Source: Streptacidiphilus sp. PB12-B1b (GTDB taxonomy: Bacteria > Actinomycetota > Actinomycetes > Streptomycetales > Streptomycetaceae). From it: a stretch of DNA of 64,000 nt. Location of the stretch: assembly GCF_014084125.1 (NCBI RefSeq), contig NZ_CP048405.1, positions 6,696,001 through 6,760,000 on the forward strand, read 5' to 3'. Shown in pieces: positions 8,785-18,735 of the stretch. Position 1 is the stretch's first letter. The number at the start of each line of letters is the position of its first letter. The notes beneath the pieces are model-generated. The model saw only the letters and a list, made by a program, of their open reading frames with translations. It did not search any database and was not told the DNA's origin. The position numbers and the translations under genes are program-made.

Positions 8785-10932
8785 TCAGTCGCCCTGGCCG
8801 GGCGTCGTCTTCGCAATCTGCATCAGGAACTCGGCATTGCTGGAGGTCTTCTTCATCTTGTCCACCAGCAGCTCGATCGCCTGCTGCGAGTCGAGCGCGT
8901 GCAGCACCCGGCGCAGCTTCCAGACGATGGACAGCTCGTCCGAGCCCAACAGGATCTCCTCCTTGCGGGTGCTGGACGCGTCCACGTCCACCGCCGGGAA
9001 GATGCGCTTGTCGGCCAGCTTGCGGTCGAGCTTGAGCTCCATGTTGCCGGTGCCCTTGAACTCCTCGAAGATCACGTCGTCCATCCGCGAGCCGGTGTCG
9101 ACCAGCGCGGTGGCGATGATGGTCAGCGAGCCGCCGTTCTCGATGTTGCGCGCCGCGCCGAAGAACTTCTTCGGCGGGTAGAGCGCGGTCGAGTCGACAC
9201 CGCCGGACAGGATGCGCCCGGAGGTCGGGGCCGCCAGGTTGTAGGCACGGCCCAGACGGGTGATGGAGTCCAGCAGCACGACCACGTCGTGGCCCAGCTC
9301 CACCAGCCGCTTGGCCCGCTCGATGGCCAGCTCGGCGACGGTGGTGTGGTCCTCGGCGGGCCGGTCGAAGGTCGAGGAGATGACCTCGCCCTTGACCGAG
9401 CGCTGCATGTCGGTGACCTCTTCCGGACGCTCGTCGACCAGGACGACCATCAGGTGGCACTCGGGGTTGTTGTGGGTGATCGCGTTGGCGATCGCCTGCA
9501 TGATCATCGTCTTGCCGGTCTTCGGCTGGGCGACGATCAGACCGCGCTGGCCCTTGCCGATGGGCGTCACCAGGTCGATGATCCGGGTGGTGATGACCCC
9601 CGGGTCGGTCTCCAGGCGCAGCCGCTCCTGCGGGTACAGCGGGGTGAGCTTGTTGAACTCCGGACGGTTGCGGCCGGAGTCCGGCTCGCTGCCGTTCACC
9701 GAGTCCAGCCGGACCAGCGCGTTGAACTTCTCGCGGCGCTCGCCGTCCTTGGGCTGGCGGACCGCGCCGGTGATGGCGTCGCCCTTGCGCAGGCCGTTCT
9801 TGCGGACCTGGGCCAGCGACACGTACACGTCGTTCGGGCCGGACAGGTAGCCGGACGTCCGGACGAAGGCGTAGTTGTCCAGGATGTCCAGGATGCCGGC
9901 CACCGGGATCAGCACGTCGTCGTCGTTGACCTGCTGCTCGGTCGGGGCGTCGAAGCCGTCCCGGCGGTTGCGGCGGTTGCGGTCGCGGTAGCGCCCGCGG
10001 CGGCGGCCGCCGAACTCGTCGTCGTCCTGGTAGCCGCCCTGGCCCTGCTGCCCCTGCTGCTGGCCCTGGTTGCCCTGGCCCTGCTGGCGGCCCTGGTTGC
10101 CCTGGCCGTCCTGGGACTGGTTGCCGCGGTCGCGGTCACGGCGGTTGCGGCGCTCGCCGCGCTCGCCCCGCTCGTTGCCGGCGGCGCGGTCGCGGCGGCT
10201 GTCGCCGCCCTCGGCGTCGGCGGCGGGCGCGGCGGCCGAACCGGCGCCGCCGTCCTGGACCTGGCCGCGGTCGCCGCGGCGGTCGCGGCGCTCACGGCGG
10301 CCCTCACGGCCCTCGGCGCCGTCCGTACGGCCCTCGGACGCCGGGCGCTCGCGCACCTCGGTGGCGACCGCGGCCGGTGCGGCGGCGGCCTCGGCGGGCG
10401 CTGCGGCGGGGGCGGACTGCTGCGCGGCTTCCGGCGCGGCGGTCAGCGAGGTGGCCGGCGCGGTGGCCCGGCGGCTGCGGCGCGGAGCGCGCTCCGCCAC
10501 CGGGGCGTCGCCCGCGACCTGCACCGGGATGTCGATCTGCTGCTGCTCGACGGCGCGCGCCCGGGCGGTGCGGCGCGCCGGAGCGGCCTGCGCGGGGGCC
10601 TGCTCGGCCTCGGCTGCGGCGGGCTCGGCGGACGCCTGGGGGGCGGCCGCGGCGGCCTTGGCCGCGCGGGGGGCCCGCTTGGCAGGCGTCTCGGACGCAG
10701 CGAGCAGCGGGTCGCCGCCGCTCTTGGCCTTGATGGCGTCGATCAGGTCGCCCTTGCGCATCCGGCCAGTGCCGCTGATGCCGAGGCCGGTTGCGAGCTG
10801 CTGCAGCTCAGCGAGCACCATGGCGTTGAGCCCGGTGCCCGTGGTCCGACGGCGCTTCGGCGCGGAGGCCGTGTCTGCGTCCGACGCATCAGCGTCCGGG
10901 CGCGCGCCCATCAGATCGGTGGTGTCGCTCAC
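8785..10932 (-). CDS. rho: Transcription termination factor Rho
   Basis: Hexameric RNA-dependent ATPase that ends transcription. At 715 residues it is much longer than E. coli Rho (419) because of the actinobacterial insert. An N-terminal Rho_N helical segment ([19 protein letters not shown]) comes first. A low-complexity region of about 200 residues follows, full of RR, RDRR and GQQQGQ words. The OB-fold RNA-binding domain and the ATPase core come last. The core shows the P-loop [24 protein letters not shown] and [11 protein letters not shown]. The GTG at 10932 has GGGAAGGA upstream. The longer open frame above it is not supported. A leader of several hundred nt upstream would suit the autoregulation known for rho in other bacteria. 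Confidence 0.97.
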   Translation of the reverse strand: MSDTTDLMGARPDADASDADTASAPKRRRTTGTGLNAMVLAELQQLATGLGISGTGRMRKGDLIDAIKAKSGGDPLLAASETPAKRAPRAAKAAAAAPQASAEPAAAEAEQAPAQAAPARRTARARAVEQQQIDIPVQVAGDAPVAERAPRRSRRATAPATSLTAAPEAAQQSAPAAAPAEAAAAPAAVATEVRERPASEGRTDGAEGREGRRERRDRRGDRGQVQDGGAGSAAAPAADAEGGDSRRDRAAGNERGERGERRNRRDRDRGNQSQDGQGNQGRQQGQGNQGQQQGQQGQGGYQDDDEFGGRRRGRYRDRNRRNRRDGFDAPTEQQVNDDDVLIPVAGILDILDNYAFVRTSGYLSGPNDVYVSLAQVRKNGLRKGDAITGAVRQPKDGERREKFNALVRLDSVNGSEPDSGRNRPEFNKLTPLYPQERLRLETDPGVITTRIIDLVTPIGKGQRGLIVAQPKTGKTMIMQAIANAITHNNPECHLMVVLVDERPEEVTDMQRSVKGEVISSTFDRPAEDHTTVAELAIERAKRLVELGHDVVVLLDSITRLGRAYNLAAPTSGRILSGGVDSTALYPPKKFFGAARNIENGGSLTIIATALVDTGSRMDDVIFEEFKGTGNMELKLDRKLADKRIFPAVDVDASSTRKEEILLGSDELSIVWKLRRVLHALDSQQAIELLVDKMKKTSSNAEFLMQIAKTTPGQGD

Positions 10933-11511
10933 GAAGGGTCCTTCCCTGGAGCGGACGTCGGCCTGTCTGGCTCGGCGACCGGTTGTGCTGTCCGCATCTG
11001 CGCTCGTTTTCGCAGGTGCGGGGCGGTGGTCCGCCGGATGGCGGTCATACGAAAGTGCGGTGTCCCCTTGCGGTGCCTTGGTACTCATGCACACCGCGTT
11101 CCGGGCCCCCGTCGCGTGTCTGGTTTCCCTTCCCCGGACTGCAGTCTCGGCACGGGCTGTGCGTCACATGCGGGACTGAGGCACCGACACGGCTTCGGGA
11201 TGCGGTCACACTTGCGCAGGCAGGCTGCGTACGCGCTGTGGCGGGCTCCCGGAGAATTGCTGTCCCGGAGCGGTCACCCCACGGAAGCGGAGCAGGCCAG
11301 GATCGGGACGCGGCGCACCGGGCCCCGCAGGGCACCTGGTGCAGACATGAGATTAACACTACTGGACCCAACAAACATTCCCCCGCACTGTGTCGGTCAA
11401 TCGTGTCCTGCGGCTCACACTTCGCACAACCCCGCGCCGGGGTGGCTGGGGGCGGCCCGGCCGGACCCGACCGGGCCCGGCGGCGGGGGGCGTCGCCGGG
11501 CGGTGGGCCGT
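10933..11511 (-). promoter_or_regulatory. rho: Long rho leader and intergenic region
   Basis: This 579-bp gap separates thrB from rho. No ORF in it has convincing codon use. A 109-codon frame on the minus strand (11374-11045) has scattered Cys and Pro and no ribosome site. Its most structured element is a hairpin at 10992-11021: 11-bp arms with one G-U pair and an 8-nt loop, about 60 nt upstream of the rho start. AT-richer sequence near 11350-11400 is the likeliest promoter area, but I cannot assign hexamers. I see nothing else. Confidence 0.5.
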
Positions 11512-12432
11512 TCAGGTGGCGAGCGGCAGCACGGCGACGCCGTCGTGGTCGAGTTCCAGCTGGTGGGCGGCCCAGTCGGGCCCGGCGAGGGCCGTCACCT
11601 TGTCGGCGGTGGCGGCGTCGGCGAGGGCCAGCACGGTCGGCCCGGCGCCGGAGATCACCGCAGCCACGCCCTGCGCGCGCAACTCGGCGACCAGCGCGGC
11701 GCTCTGCGGCATGGCCGGGGAGCGGTAGTCCTGGTGCAGCCGGTCCTCGGTGGCCGGAAACAGCAGCTCCGGCCTGCGGGTCAGGGCCTCGACGAACAGC
11801 GCGGCCCGGCCGACGTTGGCCGCGGCGTCCGCATGCGGCACGGTCGCGGGCAGCAGGCCCCGGGCGACCTCGGTCAGCACCGGCGTCGAGGGCACGAAGA
11901 CGACCGGGACGACCAGCGCCGACGGGGTGAGCGCCACCGCGTGCGCGTCGTGGTCGCCGTCGGTCCAGGCGATGGTGAAACCGCCCAGCAGGCAGGCGGC
12001 CACATTGTCCGGGTGGCCCTCGATCTCGGACGCCAGGGCCAGGACCGCCGCGTCGTCCAGCTGCTCGGCGCCGCCGACGGTGACCGCCCGGGCGGCGACG
12101 ATCCCGGCGCAGATGGCGGCCGAGGAGGAGCCGAGGCCCCGGCCGTGCGGAATCCGGTTGGCGCAGACCACCTCCAGGCCCCGGGGCTGGCCGCCGAGCC
12201 GGTCGAAGGTGGTGCGCATGGCGCGGACCACCAGGTGCCGCTCGTCCCGGGCCAGGCTGTCGGCGCCCTCACCGGCGATGTCGACGTGCAGGCCGGACTC
12301 GGCCACCCGGACCACGACGTCGTCGTACAGGCCCAGCGCCAGCCCGAAGGAGTCGTAGCCGGGGCCCAGGTTGGCGCTGGTCGCGGGCGTGCGCACGCGG
12401 GTGGCGGCGGCGCGGAAGGCGGGGCCGGGCAT
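11512..12432 (-). CDS. thrB: Homoserine kinase
   Basis: GHMP-family kinase that phosphorylates homoserine for threonine synthesis. It has 306 residues, the usual length. The ATP-binding loop is PHGRGLGSSSAAICAG, followed by a C-terminal GAGPTVLAL motif typical of GHMP enzymes. The N-terminus (VRTPATSANLGPGYDSFGLAL) also matches. Start ATG 12432. It lies downstream of thrC on the same strand but is separated by 364 bp of repetitive DNA, unlike the tight hom-thrC junction. Confidence 0.96.
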   Translation of the reverse strand: MPGPAFRAAATRVRTPATSANLGPGYDSFGLALGLYDDVVVRVAESGLHVDIAGEGADSLARDERHLVVRAMRTTFDRLGGQPRGLEVVCANRIPHGRGLGSSSAAICAGIVAARAVTVGGAEQLDDAAVLALASEIEGHPDNVAACLLGGFTIAWTDGDHDAHAVALTPSALVVPVVFVPSTPVLTEVARGLLPATVPHADAAANVGRAALFVEALTRRPELLFPATEDRLHQDYRSPAMPQSAALVAELRAQGVAAVISGAGPTVLALADAATADKVTALAGPDWAAHQLELDHDGVAVLPLAT

Positions 12433-12796
12433 GTCGCTGGCGCTCCTGACGTGGGTGCGGGGTGGCGGGCGGTACGGGTGTGGCGGGCGTGGCTGGTGGT
12501 GCGGGTGCGGGTGTTGCTGTGACGGGTGGTGCCGGTGTGGCTGATGGTTCCGGTGGTGCTGGTGCGGCCGGTGGTGCCGCTGTTGCTGCTGGTGGGGCTG
12601 GTGGGGCTGGTTCCGGTGCGGCTGCTGAGACCGTACTGCCTGCGGCGGCCGACCGGGACGGGTCGGCGTCCGCCCCGCCCCCGCCCGGCCGCGACCGTCG
12701 CCCGTACGGGTGAGCGGGCCACCCGCGCACCCCTGCTGCGGGGTGCGCGGGCGGCTGCGCGGCTGTCGGCTGCGGCCACTGCGGCCGCCGCGGCGG
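12433..12796 (-). repeat. C/A-rich low-complexity spacer between thrC and thrB
   Basis: On the plus strand, 12450-12640 is a run of degenerate ggtggtgctggtgcgg-type words (G and T rich, few A or C). The minus-strand RNA is accordingly rich in C and A and poor in G, with words such as accagcc and caccacc. Glycine/alanine-rich frames on either strand are artefacts of this composition. The second half holds ordinary GC-rich sequence. The base composition of the transcript resembles Rho-utilisation sites, an inference only. Confidence 0.65.
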
Positions 12797-13960
12797 TTAC
12801 GCCAGGTCGAGCTGTTCGGCGGCGGCGGCGGCGTCCACCGGGACGACCGTCGGCCGGGGGGCGCCGGCGACGGCCCAGTCCGGGTCCTTGAGCCCGTTGC
12901 CGGTCACCGTGCAGACGATGCGCTGGCCGGGGTCGACCAGCCCGCGCTCGGCGGCGTGCAGCAGCCCGGCCACGCTCGCGGCCGAGGCCGGCTCCACGAA
13001 CACCCCCTCGGACGCGGCCAGCAGCCGGTAGGCCGAGAGGATTTGACGGTCTGTCACCTTATCGATAAGCCCACCGGACTCGTCCCGCGCGGCCAGCGCG
13101 AAGTCCCAGGAGGCCGGGTTGCCGATGCGGATCGCGGTGGCGATGGTCTGCGGCTGCAGCACCGGCGCGCCGTCCACGATCGGGGCCGAGCCGGACGCCT
13201 GGAACCCCCACATCCGCGGGGTCCGACTGGCCGGGCCCGGAAGGATGCGGGGCGAAGCCCCTCCGTCGAGGGCGGTGGCGGGCGACGGGTGGGCATACTC
13301 GCGGTAGCCCTTCCAGTAGGCGGTGATGTTGCCCGCGTTGCCGACCGGCAGGACGTGGATGTCGGGCGCGTCGCCGAGCATGTCGACGATCTCGAAGGCG
13401 GCCGTCTTCTGGCCCTCGATCCGGACCGGGTTGACCGAGTTCACCAGGGCGACCGGGTACTTGTCGGAGAGGTCCCGGGCCAGCGTCAGGCAGTCGTCGA
13501 AGTTGCCGTCGACCTGGAGGATCCGCGCGCCGTGGATCAACGCCTGGCCCATCTTGCCCAGAGCGATCTTGCCCTGCGGCACCAGCACCGCGCAGACCAT
13601 CCCGGCCCGGACCGCGTAGGCGGCGGCGGAGGCCGAAGTGTTGCCGGTGGAGGCGCAGATGACCGCCTGCGCGCCCTCCTCCTTGGCCCGGGAGATGGCC
13701 ATCGTCATGCCCCGGTCCTTGAAGGAGCCGGTCGGGTTGGCGCCCTCGACCTTCAGGTACACCTCGCAGCCGGTGCGCTCGGAGAGCAGCTGGGCCGGGA
13801 CCAGCGGCGTTCCGCCCTCCAGCAGGGTGACGACGGGGGTGGCCGGGTTGACCGGGAGCCGGTCCCGGTACTCCTCGATCAGGCCGCGCCACTGGTGGGT
13901 GCGGGCGCTCCGGGCGGCGTCCTGCCCGCTACCGGGGGACTGGCTGGTGATGGTGCTCAT
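12797..13960 (-). CDS. thrC: Threonine synthase
   Basis: PLP enzyme that converts O-phosphohomoserine to threonine. The 387-residue protein carries the PLP-lysine motif [12 protein letters not shown], followed by [15 protein letters not shown] and [14 protein letters not shown]. Start ATG 13960 lies 4 bp after the hom stop codon, so the two genes are almost certainly cotranscribed and coupled. An insertion of about 18-20 residues (13229-13291) splits the usually continuous segment between KGYREYA and SRTPRMWGF. It is in frame and downstream motifs remain intact, so activity is probably preserved. Confidence 0.96.
   Translation of the reverse strand: MSTITSQSPGSGQDAARSARTHQWRGLIEEYRDRLPVNPATPVVTLLEGGTPLVPAQLLSERTGCEVYLKVEGANPTGSFKDRGMTMAISRAKEEGAQAVICASTGNTSASAAAYAVRAGMVCAVLVPQGKIALGKMGQALIHGARILQVDGNFDDCLTLARDLSDKYPVALVNSVNPVRIEGQKTAAFEIVDMLGDAPDIHVLPVGNAGNITAYWKGYREYAHPSPATALDGGASPRILPGPASRTPRMWGFQASGSAPIVDGAPVLQPQTIATAIRIGNPASWDFALAARDESGGLIDKVTDRQILSAYRLLAASEGVFVEPASAASVAGLLHAAERGLVDPGQRIVCTVTGNGLKDPDWAVAGAPRPTVVPVDAAAAAEQLDLA
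13229..13291 (-). repeat. In-frame insertion within thrC carrying a GGGGC-GAA-GCCCC hairpin
   Basis: These 63 bp encode a Pro/Ala/Gly/Ser-rich stretch, beginning [11 protein letters not shown] and ending RILPGPA, where other threonine synthases have only a few residues. A short perfect hairpin (13249-13261) lies in the middle. Length divisible by three, low-complexity peptide and an internal palindrome fit a small palindromic element tolerated in a surface loop. Confidence 0.55.
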
Positions 13961-13964
13961 TGGG

Positions 13965-15248
13965 TCATTCCCCTTCGACACGCATGATGCTGGCCACGCC
14001 GCGGACATTGTCCAGGCTGCGCAGTGCGGCGACCGTAGCGGACAGCGCGGCGTCAGTGGCGCGGTGAGTGACTACGACGAGTGAGGCGTCGCCCTCCCGT
14101 CCCGTCTGCCGGACGGTGTCGATGGACACGCCGTGCTCGGCGAAGACGGTGGCGACCTGGGCCAGGACGCCCGCCTTGTCGGCGACATCCAGGCTGACGT
14201 GGTAGCGGGTCACTACATCGTCCATGGGGCTTACGGTGAGTCGAGCGTACGCCGACTCGCCCGGGCCCGTGGAACCGGCCAGCTTGTTGCGGCAGACCGC
14301 GACCAGGTCGCCGAGCACGGCGCTGGCGGTGGGCGCGCCGCCCGCGCCGGGGCCGTAGAACATCAGCTGCCCGGCCGCGTCGGCCTCGACGAAGACCGCA
14401 TTGTAGGCGCCGCGGACCGAGGCCAGCGGGTGGGTCAGCGGGATCATCGCCGGGTGGACCCGGGCGGTCACCGAGGCGCCGTCGGCCGAGCGCTCGCAGA
14501 TGGCGAGCAGCTTGACCACGCAGCCCATGGCCTTGGCGCTGGCGATGTCGGCGGCGGTGACCTCGGTGATGCCCTCGCGGAAGACGTCGGCGGCGGTCAC
14601 CCGGGTGTGGAAGCCGATCCCGGCGAGGATGGCGGCCTTGGCGGCGGCGTCGAAGCCCTCGACGTCGGCGGTCGGGTCGGCCTCGGCGTAGCCGAGGGCG
14701 GTGGCCTCCTCCAGCGCCTCGGAATAGCCGGCGCCGGTGGAGTCCATCTTGTCGAGGATGAAGTTGGTGGTGCCGTTGACGATCCCGAGCACCCGGTTGA
14801 CCTTGTCCCCGGCCAGGGACTCGCGCAGCGGGCGGACCAGCGGGATCGCGGCGGCCACGGCCGCCTCGTAGTAGAGGTCCACCCCGGCCCGGCTGGCGGC
14901 GGCGTGCAGGGCCGCGCCGTCGGCCGCCAGCAGGGCCTTGTTGGCGCTGACGACCGAGGCGCCGTTCTCGAAGGCGGTCAGGATCAGCCCGCGGGCCGGC
15001 TCGATGCCGCCGATGACCTCGATCACGACGTCGATGTCGTCGCGTTTCACCAGCTCGGCCGCGTCGGTGGTGAGCAGGTGGTCGGGGATGCCCGGGCGGG
15101 TGCGGCCCGCGCGGCGCACGGCCACCCCGGCCAGCTCCAGCTTGGCGCCGGTGCGCGCCTCCAGGTCGGCGGCGTGCGTCGTCATGATGCGGGCCACTTC
15201 GGTGCCTACTACTCCGCAACCGAGGAGCGCTACCTTCAGTGTGCGCAT
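13965..15248 (-). CDS. hom: Homoserine dehydrogenase
   Basis: NAD(P)H-dependent reduction of aspartate semialdehyde to homoserine, the branch point toward threonine and methionine. It has 427 residues. The nucleotide-binding fold starts at once ([14 protein letters not shown]). [20 protein letters not shown] and the catalytic-domain segment [16 protein letters not shown] follow. The last 80 residues form an ACT domain ([21 protein letters not shown]), which in this family binds the allosteric inhibitor threonine. Start ATG 15248. hom, thrC and probably thrB form one transcription unit. Confidence 0.97.
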   Translation of the reverse strand: MRTLKVALLGCGVVGTEVARIMTTHAADLEARTGAKLELAGVAVRRAGRTRPGIPDHLLTTDAAELVKRDDIDVVIEVIGGIEPARGLILTAFENGASVVSANKALLAADGAALHAAASRAGVDLYYEAAVAAAIPLVRPLRESLAGDKVNRVLGIVNGTTNFILDKMDSTGAGYSEALEEATALGYAEADPTADVEGFDAAAKAAILAGIGFHTRVTAADVFREGITEVTAADIASAKAMGCVVKLLAICERSADGASVTARVHPAMIPLTHPLASVRGAYNAVFVEADAAGQLMFYGPGAGGAPTASAVLGDLVAVCRNKLAGSTGPGESAYARLTVSPMDDVVTRYHVSLDVADKAGVLAQVATVFAEHGVSIDTVRQTGREGDASLVVVTHRATDAALSATVAALRSLDNVRGVASIMRVEGE

Positions 15249-15314
15249 CGTCCGACTCCGCTCTGCTGGCTTTCCGGGGCTTCCGGGATGGGTGCGTGCT
15301 GGGTGCTGCTCTGC

Positions 15315-15342
15315 CCTACAACACCCCTAGTCTCGGCGACAA
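15315..15342 (-). promoter_or_regulatory. hom: Candidate hom promoter
   Basis: Minus-strand TTGTCG (15342-15337), a 16-bp spacer and TGTAGG (15320-15315) lie about 65 bp upstream of the hom ATG, in the 140-bp gap after lysA. The -35 is a reasonable match and the -10 is weak. Confidence 0.4.
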
Positions 15343-15388
15343 GGCGGGGAAATCTTCGCCCGTTCCAGACTTTGAGACGGGAATTTCA

Positions 15389-16783
15389 CTAGCCGATATC
15401 GAGCCGCAGGAGATCCTCCTCCGTCTCCCGGCGGACGATCACCCGGGCCTCCCCCTCGGACACCGCCACCACCGGCGGCCGCAGCGCGTGGTTGTAGTTG
15501 CTGGCCATGGAGCGGCAGTAGGCGCCGGTGGCCGGGACCGCCAGCAGGTCGCCCGGGGCCAGGTCGGCCGGGAGGAAGGCGTCCCGGACGACGATGTCGC
15601 CCGACTCGCAGTGCTTGCCCACCACCCGCGACAGCATCGGCTCGGCATCCGACCGGCGGGACACCAGCGCCACGCTGTACTCGGCGTCGTACAGGGCGGT
15701 GCGGATGTTGTCGGACATGCCGCCGTCCACGCTCACATAGGTGCGCAGCCCCTCCAGCGGCTTCACCGTGCCGACCTCGTACAGGGTGAACGCGGTGGGC
15801 CCGACGATGGCGCGGCCGGGCTCGACCGAGATGCGAGGCGGAGTCAGACCGGCCGCCGCGCACTCGCGCTGGACGATCGAGGTCAGCGAGGCGGCGATCT
15901 CGGCGGGCTCGCGCGGGTCGTCGTCGCTGGTGTAGGCGATGCCGAGGCCGCCGCCGAGGTCGATCTCGGGCAGTTCGACGCCGTGCTCGGCCTTGATCTC
16001 GGCGAGCAGCCCGACCACGCGGCGGGCGGCGACGTCGAAACCGGCCGTGTCGAAGATCTGCGAGCCGATGTGCGAGTGGATGCCGACCAGCTCCAGGCCG
16101 TCCAGGGTCAGCGCCCGGCGCACCGCCTCGGCGGCCAGGCCGCCGGAGAGCGACAGGCCGAACTTCTGGTCCTCGTGCGCGGTGGCGATGAACTCGTGGG
16201 TGTGGGCCTCGACGCCGACGGTGACCCGGATCAGCACCTTCTGCCGGACGCCCTGCTGCTCGGCGATCCAGGAGAGCCGGGCCAGCTCCTCGAAGGAGTC
16301 GACCACGATGTGCCCGACGCCGGACTTGACCGCGTACCCCAGCTCGGCCGTCGACTTGTTGTTGCCGTGCAGGGCGATCCGGTCGGCGGGCATACCGGCC
16401 GACAGCGCGACGGTCAGCTCACCGGCGCTGCACACGTCGACGTTCAGCCCCTCCTCGTGCAGCCAGCGGACGACCGCCCGGGAGAGGAACGCCTTGCCCG
16501 CGTAGTAGACGTCGGCGCCCGGGCCGAACGCGTCCCGCCAGGCCCGGCAGCGGAAGCGGAAGTCCTGCTCGTCCAGGATGTAGGCGGGGGTGCCGAACTG
16601 CTCGGCGAGGGTCAGCACGTCGATGCCGCCGACGCTGACGACGCCGCCGGACGGCTCGCGGGAGACGGTGCGCGACCAGACCTTGGGGTCGAGGGTGTTC
16701 AGGTCGGCCGGCGGAGCGGTGAAGTGCCCCTCCGGCATGACGTCCCCGTGGCGCGGGCCGGCAGGGTGGGCGGAGCGGCTCAT
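15389..16783 (-). CDS. lysA: Diaminopimelate decarboxylase
   Basis: PLP enzyme of the alanine-racemase fold that makes lysine from meso-diaminopimelate. It has 464 residues. The PLP lysine is in [11 protein letters not shown], followed by [28 protein letters not shown] and EPGRAIVGP, and by the dimer-partner Cys/Tyr region ([19 protein letters not shown]). Start ATG 16783. The ribosome site is duplicated: tggagatag occurs twice in tandem just upstream of the ATG (minus strand), placing two GGAG cores 9 nt apart. It lies between argS and hom on the same strand. Confidence 0.97.
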   Translation of the reverse strand: MSRSAHPAGPRHGDVMPEGHFTAPPADLNTLDPKVWSRTVSREPSGGVVSVGGIDVLTLAEQFGTPAYILDEQDFRFRCRAWRDAFGPGADVYYAGKAFLSRAVVRWLHEEGLNVDVCSAGELTVALSAGMPADRIALHGNNKSTAELGYAVKSGVGHIVVDSFEELARLSWIAEQQGVRQKVLIRVTVGVEAHTHEFIATAHEDQKFGLSLSGGLAAEAVRRALTLDGLELVGIHSHIGSQIFDTAGFDVAARRVVGLLAEIKAEHGVELPEIDLGGGLGIAYTSDDDPREPAEIAASLTSIVQRECAAAGLTPPRISVEPGRAIVGPTAFTLYEVGTVKPLEGLRTYVSVDGGMSDNIRTALYDAEYSVALVSRRSDAEPMLSRVVGKHCESGDIVVRDAFLPADLAPGDLLAVPATGAYCRSMASNYNHALRPPVVAVSEGEARVIVRRETEEDLLRLDIG

Positions 16784-16823
16784 AGGACTATCTCCACTAT
16801 CTCCACTAGGGCGCAGGGAGCGC

Positions 16824-16864
16824 CGAGGGGCGCGAAGGACGGTCCCCCGCCTTCGCGCCCCTCG
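16824..16864 (-). terminator. Terminator after argS
   Basis: A perfect 15-bp stem (16824-16838 with 16850-16864) and an 11-nt loop lie 7 bp downstream of the argS stop codon. This suggests that lysA is mostly transcribed from its own promoter. Confidence 0.8.
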
Positions 16865-16870
16865 CGTCGC

Positions 16871-18532
16871 TCACATGCGTTCGGGGGCCGAGACGCCCAG
16901 CAGGGCCAGGCCGTTGGCGATGACCGTGCGGGTCGCCTCGGCCAGCCAGAGGCGGGCGCGGTTCAGGTCGGTGACCTCGTCGTCACCCATGGGCAGGATG
17001 CGGCACTCGACGTAGAAGCGGTGGTACTTGCCCGCCAGCTTCTCCAAGTAGCGCGCCACGTGGTGGGGTTCGCGCAGCTCGCCGGCCTTGGCGACGACGG
17101 CCGGGAACTGGCCCAGCTCGCCCAGCAGGTCCGACTCCCACTCGGTGCTGAGGAGCTCCGGTTTGAAGTCCTCGGCGGAGCCCTTGTCGATGCCCAGGTC
17201 CGCGGCGTTGCGGGCGACCCCGGCCATACGCGTGTGCGCGTACTGGACGTAGTACACCGGGTTCTCGTTCGAGGTGCTGGTGAGCACGTCGATGTCGAGG
17301 GTGATGGTGGAGTCGGTGGACGACCGCGACAGGGTGTAGCGGGCGGCGTCCACGCCGATCCACTCGACGACGTCGTCGATGGTGATGATGTTGCCGGCCC
17401 GCTTGGACATGCGGACTTCCTGGCCGTCCTTCAGCATCTTCACGAACTGGCCGATGAGGATCTCGATGTTGTGCTCGGGATCGTCACCCGCGCAGGCCAC
17501 CACGGCCTTCAGCCGGTTGACGTAGCCGTGGTGGTCGGCGCCCAGCATGTAGACGTTGATGTCGTTGCCGCGGTCGCGCTTGTTCAGGTAGTAGGCGGCG
17601 TCCGGCGCCAGGTACGTCTTCTCGCCGTCGGCCTTGACCAGGACCCGGTCCTTGTCGTCGCCGAAGTCGGTGGTCCGCAGCCAGGTGGCGCCGTCCTGCT
17701 CGAAGACGTGGCCCTGCTCGCGCAGCCGGTCGATCGCCTTGTCGACCGCGCCGGAGTCGTGCAGCGTCTTCTCCGAGAACCAGACGTCGAAGTGGACGCC
17801 GAACTCCTCCATGGAGCGCTGGATCTCGGCCACCATCAGCCGCAGGCCCTCGGTGCGGAACCGCTCCAGCTGCTCGGCCTCGGACAGCTCCAGGATGCCG
17901 GGGTTCTCCGCGACGATCCGGGCAGCGATGTCGTTGATGTACTCGCCGACGTAGCCGTCCTCGGGCACCGGCCGCTTGTTGGCGGACGCCAGCAGCGAGC
18001 CGCCGAACTTGGAGATCTGCACCCCGGCGTCGTTGATGTAGTACTCGCTGGTGACGTCGGCGCCGGAGGCCCGCAGGATCCGGGCGAGCGAGTCGCCGAC
18101 GGCGGCCCAGCGGACCCCGCCGATGTGGATCGGGCCGGTCGGGTTGGCCGAGACGAACTCCAGGTCGATCCGCTGCCCGGCGAAGGCGTCGTTGTGCCCG
18201 TAGACGGCGCCGGCGGCGACGATGGAGCGGGCCAGCTCGCCCTGGGTGGCGGCGTCCAGCGTGACGTTCAGGAAGCCGGGCCCGGCGATGTCGACCGTGG
18301 CCACGCCCGGCAGCTCGCGCAGGCGCGCGGCTACCAGCTCGGCCACCTGTCGCGGCGGCTTGCCGGCCGCCTTCGCCAGTTGGAGGGCCACGTTGGTGGC
18401 GTAGTCGCCGTGGTCCCGGTTCTTGGGTCGCTCGACGGTCACCGTCTCGGGCACGGCGACGGTGAGGTCGCCCGCCTCCACGACGGCGCGAACGGCGGAC
18501 TGGACTGCCTGGGAAAGCTCTGCGGGTGTCAC
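16871..18532 (-). CDS. argS: Arginyl-tRNA synthetase
   Basis: Class I synthetase charging tRNA-Arg, 553 residues, normal length. The HIGH motif is HIGG (ANPTGPIHIGGVRWAAVGDS). The KMSK-region motif reads VRMSKRAGNIITIDD, with the Lys displaced as is typical of ArgRS. The N-terminal Add1 domain and the C-terminal DALR anticodon-binding domain (VQYAHTRMAGVARNA onward) are both present. Start ATG 18532. A tRNA-Arg(CCG) gene stands 740 bp away on the opposite strand, so the enzyme and one of its substrates are neighbours. Confidence 0.97.
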   Translation of the reverse strand: MTPAELSQAVQSAVRAVVEAGDLTVAVPETVTVERPKNRDHGDYATNVALQLAKAAGKPPRQVAELVAARLRELPGVATVDIAGPGFLNVTLDAATQGELARSIVAAGAVYGHNDAFAGQRIDLEFVSANPTGPIHIGGVRWAAVGDSLARILRASGADVTSEYYINDAGVQISKFGGSLLASANKRPVPEDGYVGEYINDIAARIVAENPGILELSEAEQLERFRTEGLRLMVAEIQRSMEEFGVHFDVWFSEKTLHDSGAVDKAIDRLREQGHVFEQDGATWLRTTDFGDDKDRVLVKADGEKTYLAPDAAYYLNKRDRGNDINVYMLGADHHGYVNRLKAVVACAGDDPEHNIEILIGQFVKMLKDGQEVRMSKRAGNIITIDDVVEWIGVDAARYTLSRSSTDSTITLDIDVLTSTSNENPVYYVQYAHTRMAGVARNAADLGIDKGSAEDFKPELLSTEWESDLLGELGQFPAVVAKAGELREPHHVARYLEKLAGKYHRFYVECRILPMGDDEVTDLNRARLWLAEATRTVIANGLALLGVSAPERM

Positions 18533-18735
18533 AGGTGCAAGGGTAGGCGAGAAGGGGGGGCGATTTGGAATCCGCTTGGCTGCTGAGACGCCGCGCGCCG
18601 GACGCCCTGCCCACCGGCCTGTTCATCCGGCTGTTCACCCAGGGCGAACCCCGGGCCGGCGTCCCCTGCCCCGAGCCTGCCCCGGCTCTGCCCCGGCCCG
18701 GCCTCGGGCCCGGCGGCAGCCCTGAGCCCTCAGCC

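Noticed and set aside
11045..11374. 109-codon minus-strand ORF upstream of rho
   Set aside because: No ribosome site, mixed composition unlike nearby genes, and located where the rho leader is expected.
8689..12522. A 1277-codon plus-strand frame antisense to rho and thrB
   Set aside because: It is a GC-bias shadow: low-complexity Val/Gly/Ala/Arg sequence with no domain, lying opposite two well-supported genes.
12462..12713. Gly/Ala-rich 83-codon plus-strand ORF
   Set aside because: Pure product of GGT/GCT-type repeats, with no ribosome site.
13058..13069. 12-bp palindrome CTTATCGATAAG inside thrC
   Set aside because: It encodes the conserved LIDK residues in frame; unusual composition for the genome but no sign of function beyond coding.
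15239..18586. A 1115-codon plus-strand frame opposite lysA and argS
   Set aside because: Same cause; the minus-strand genes carry all motifs and correct lengths.
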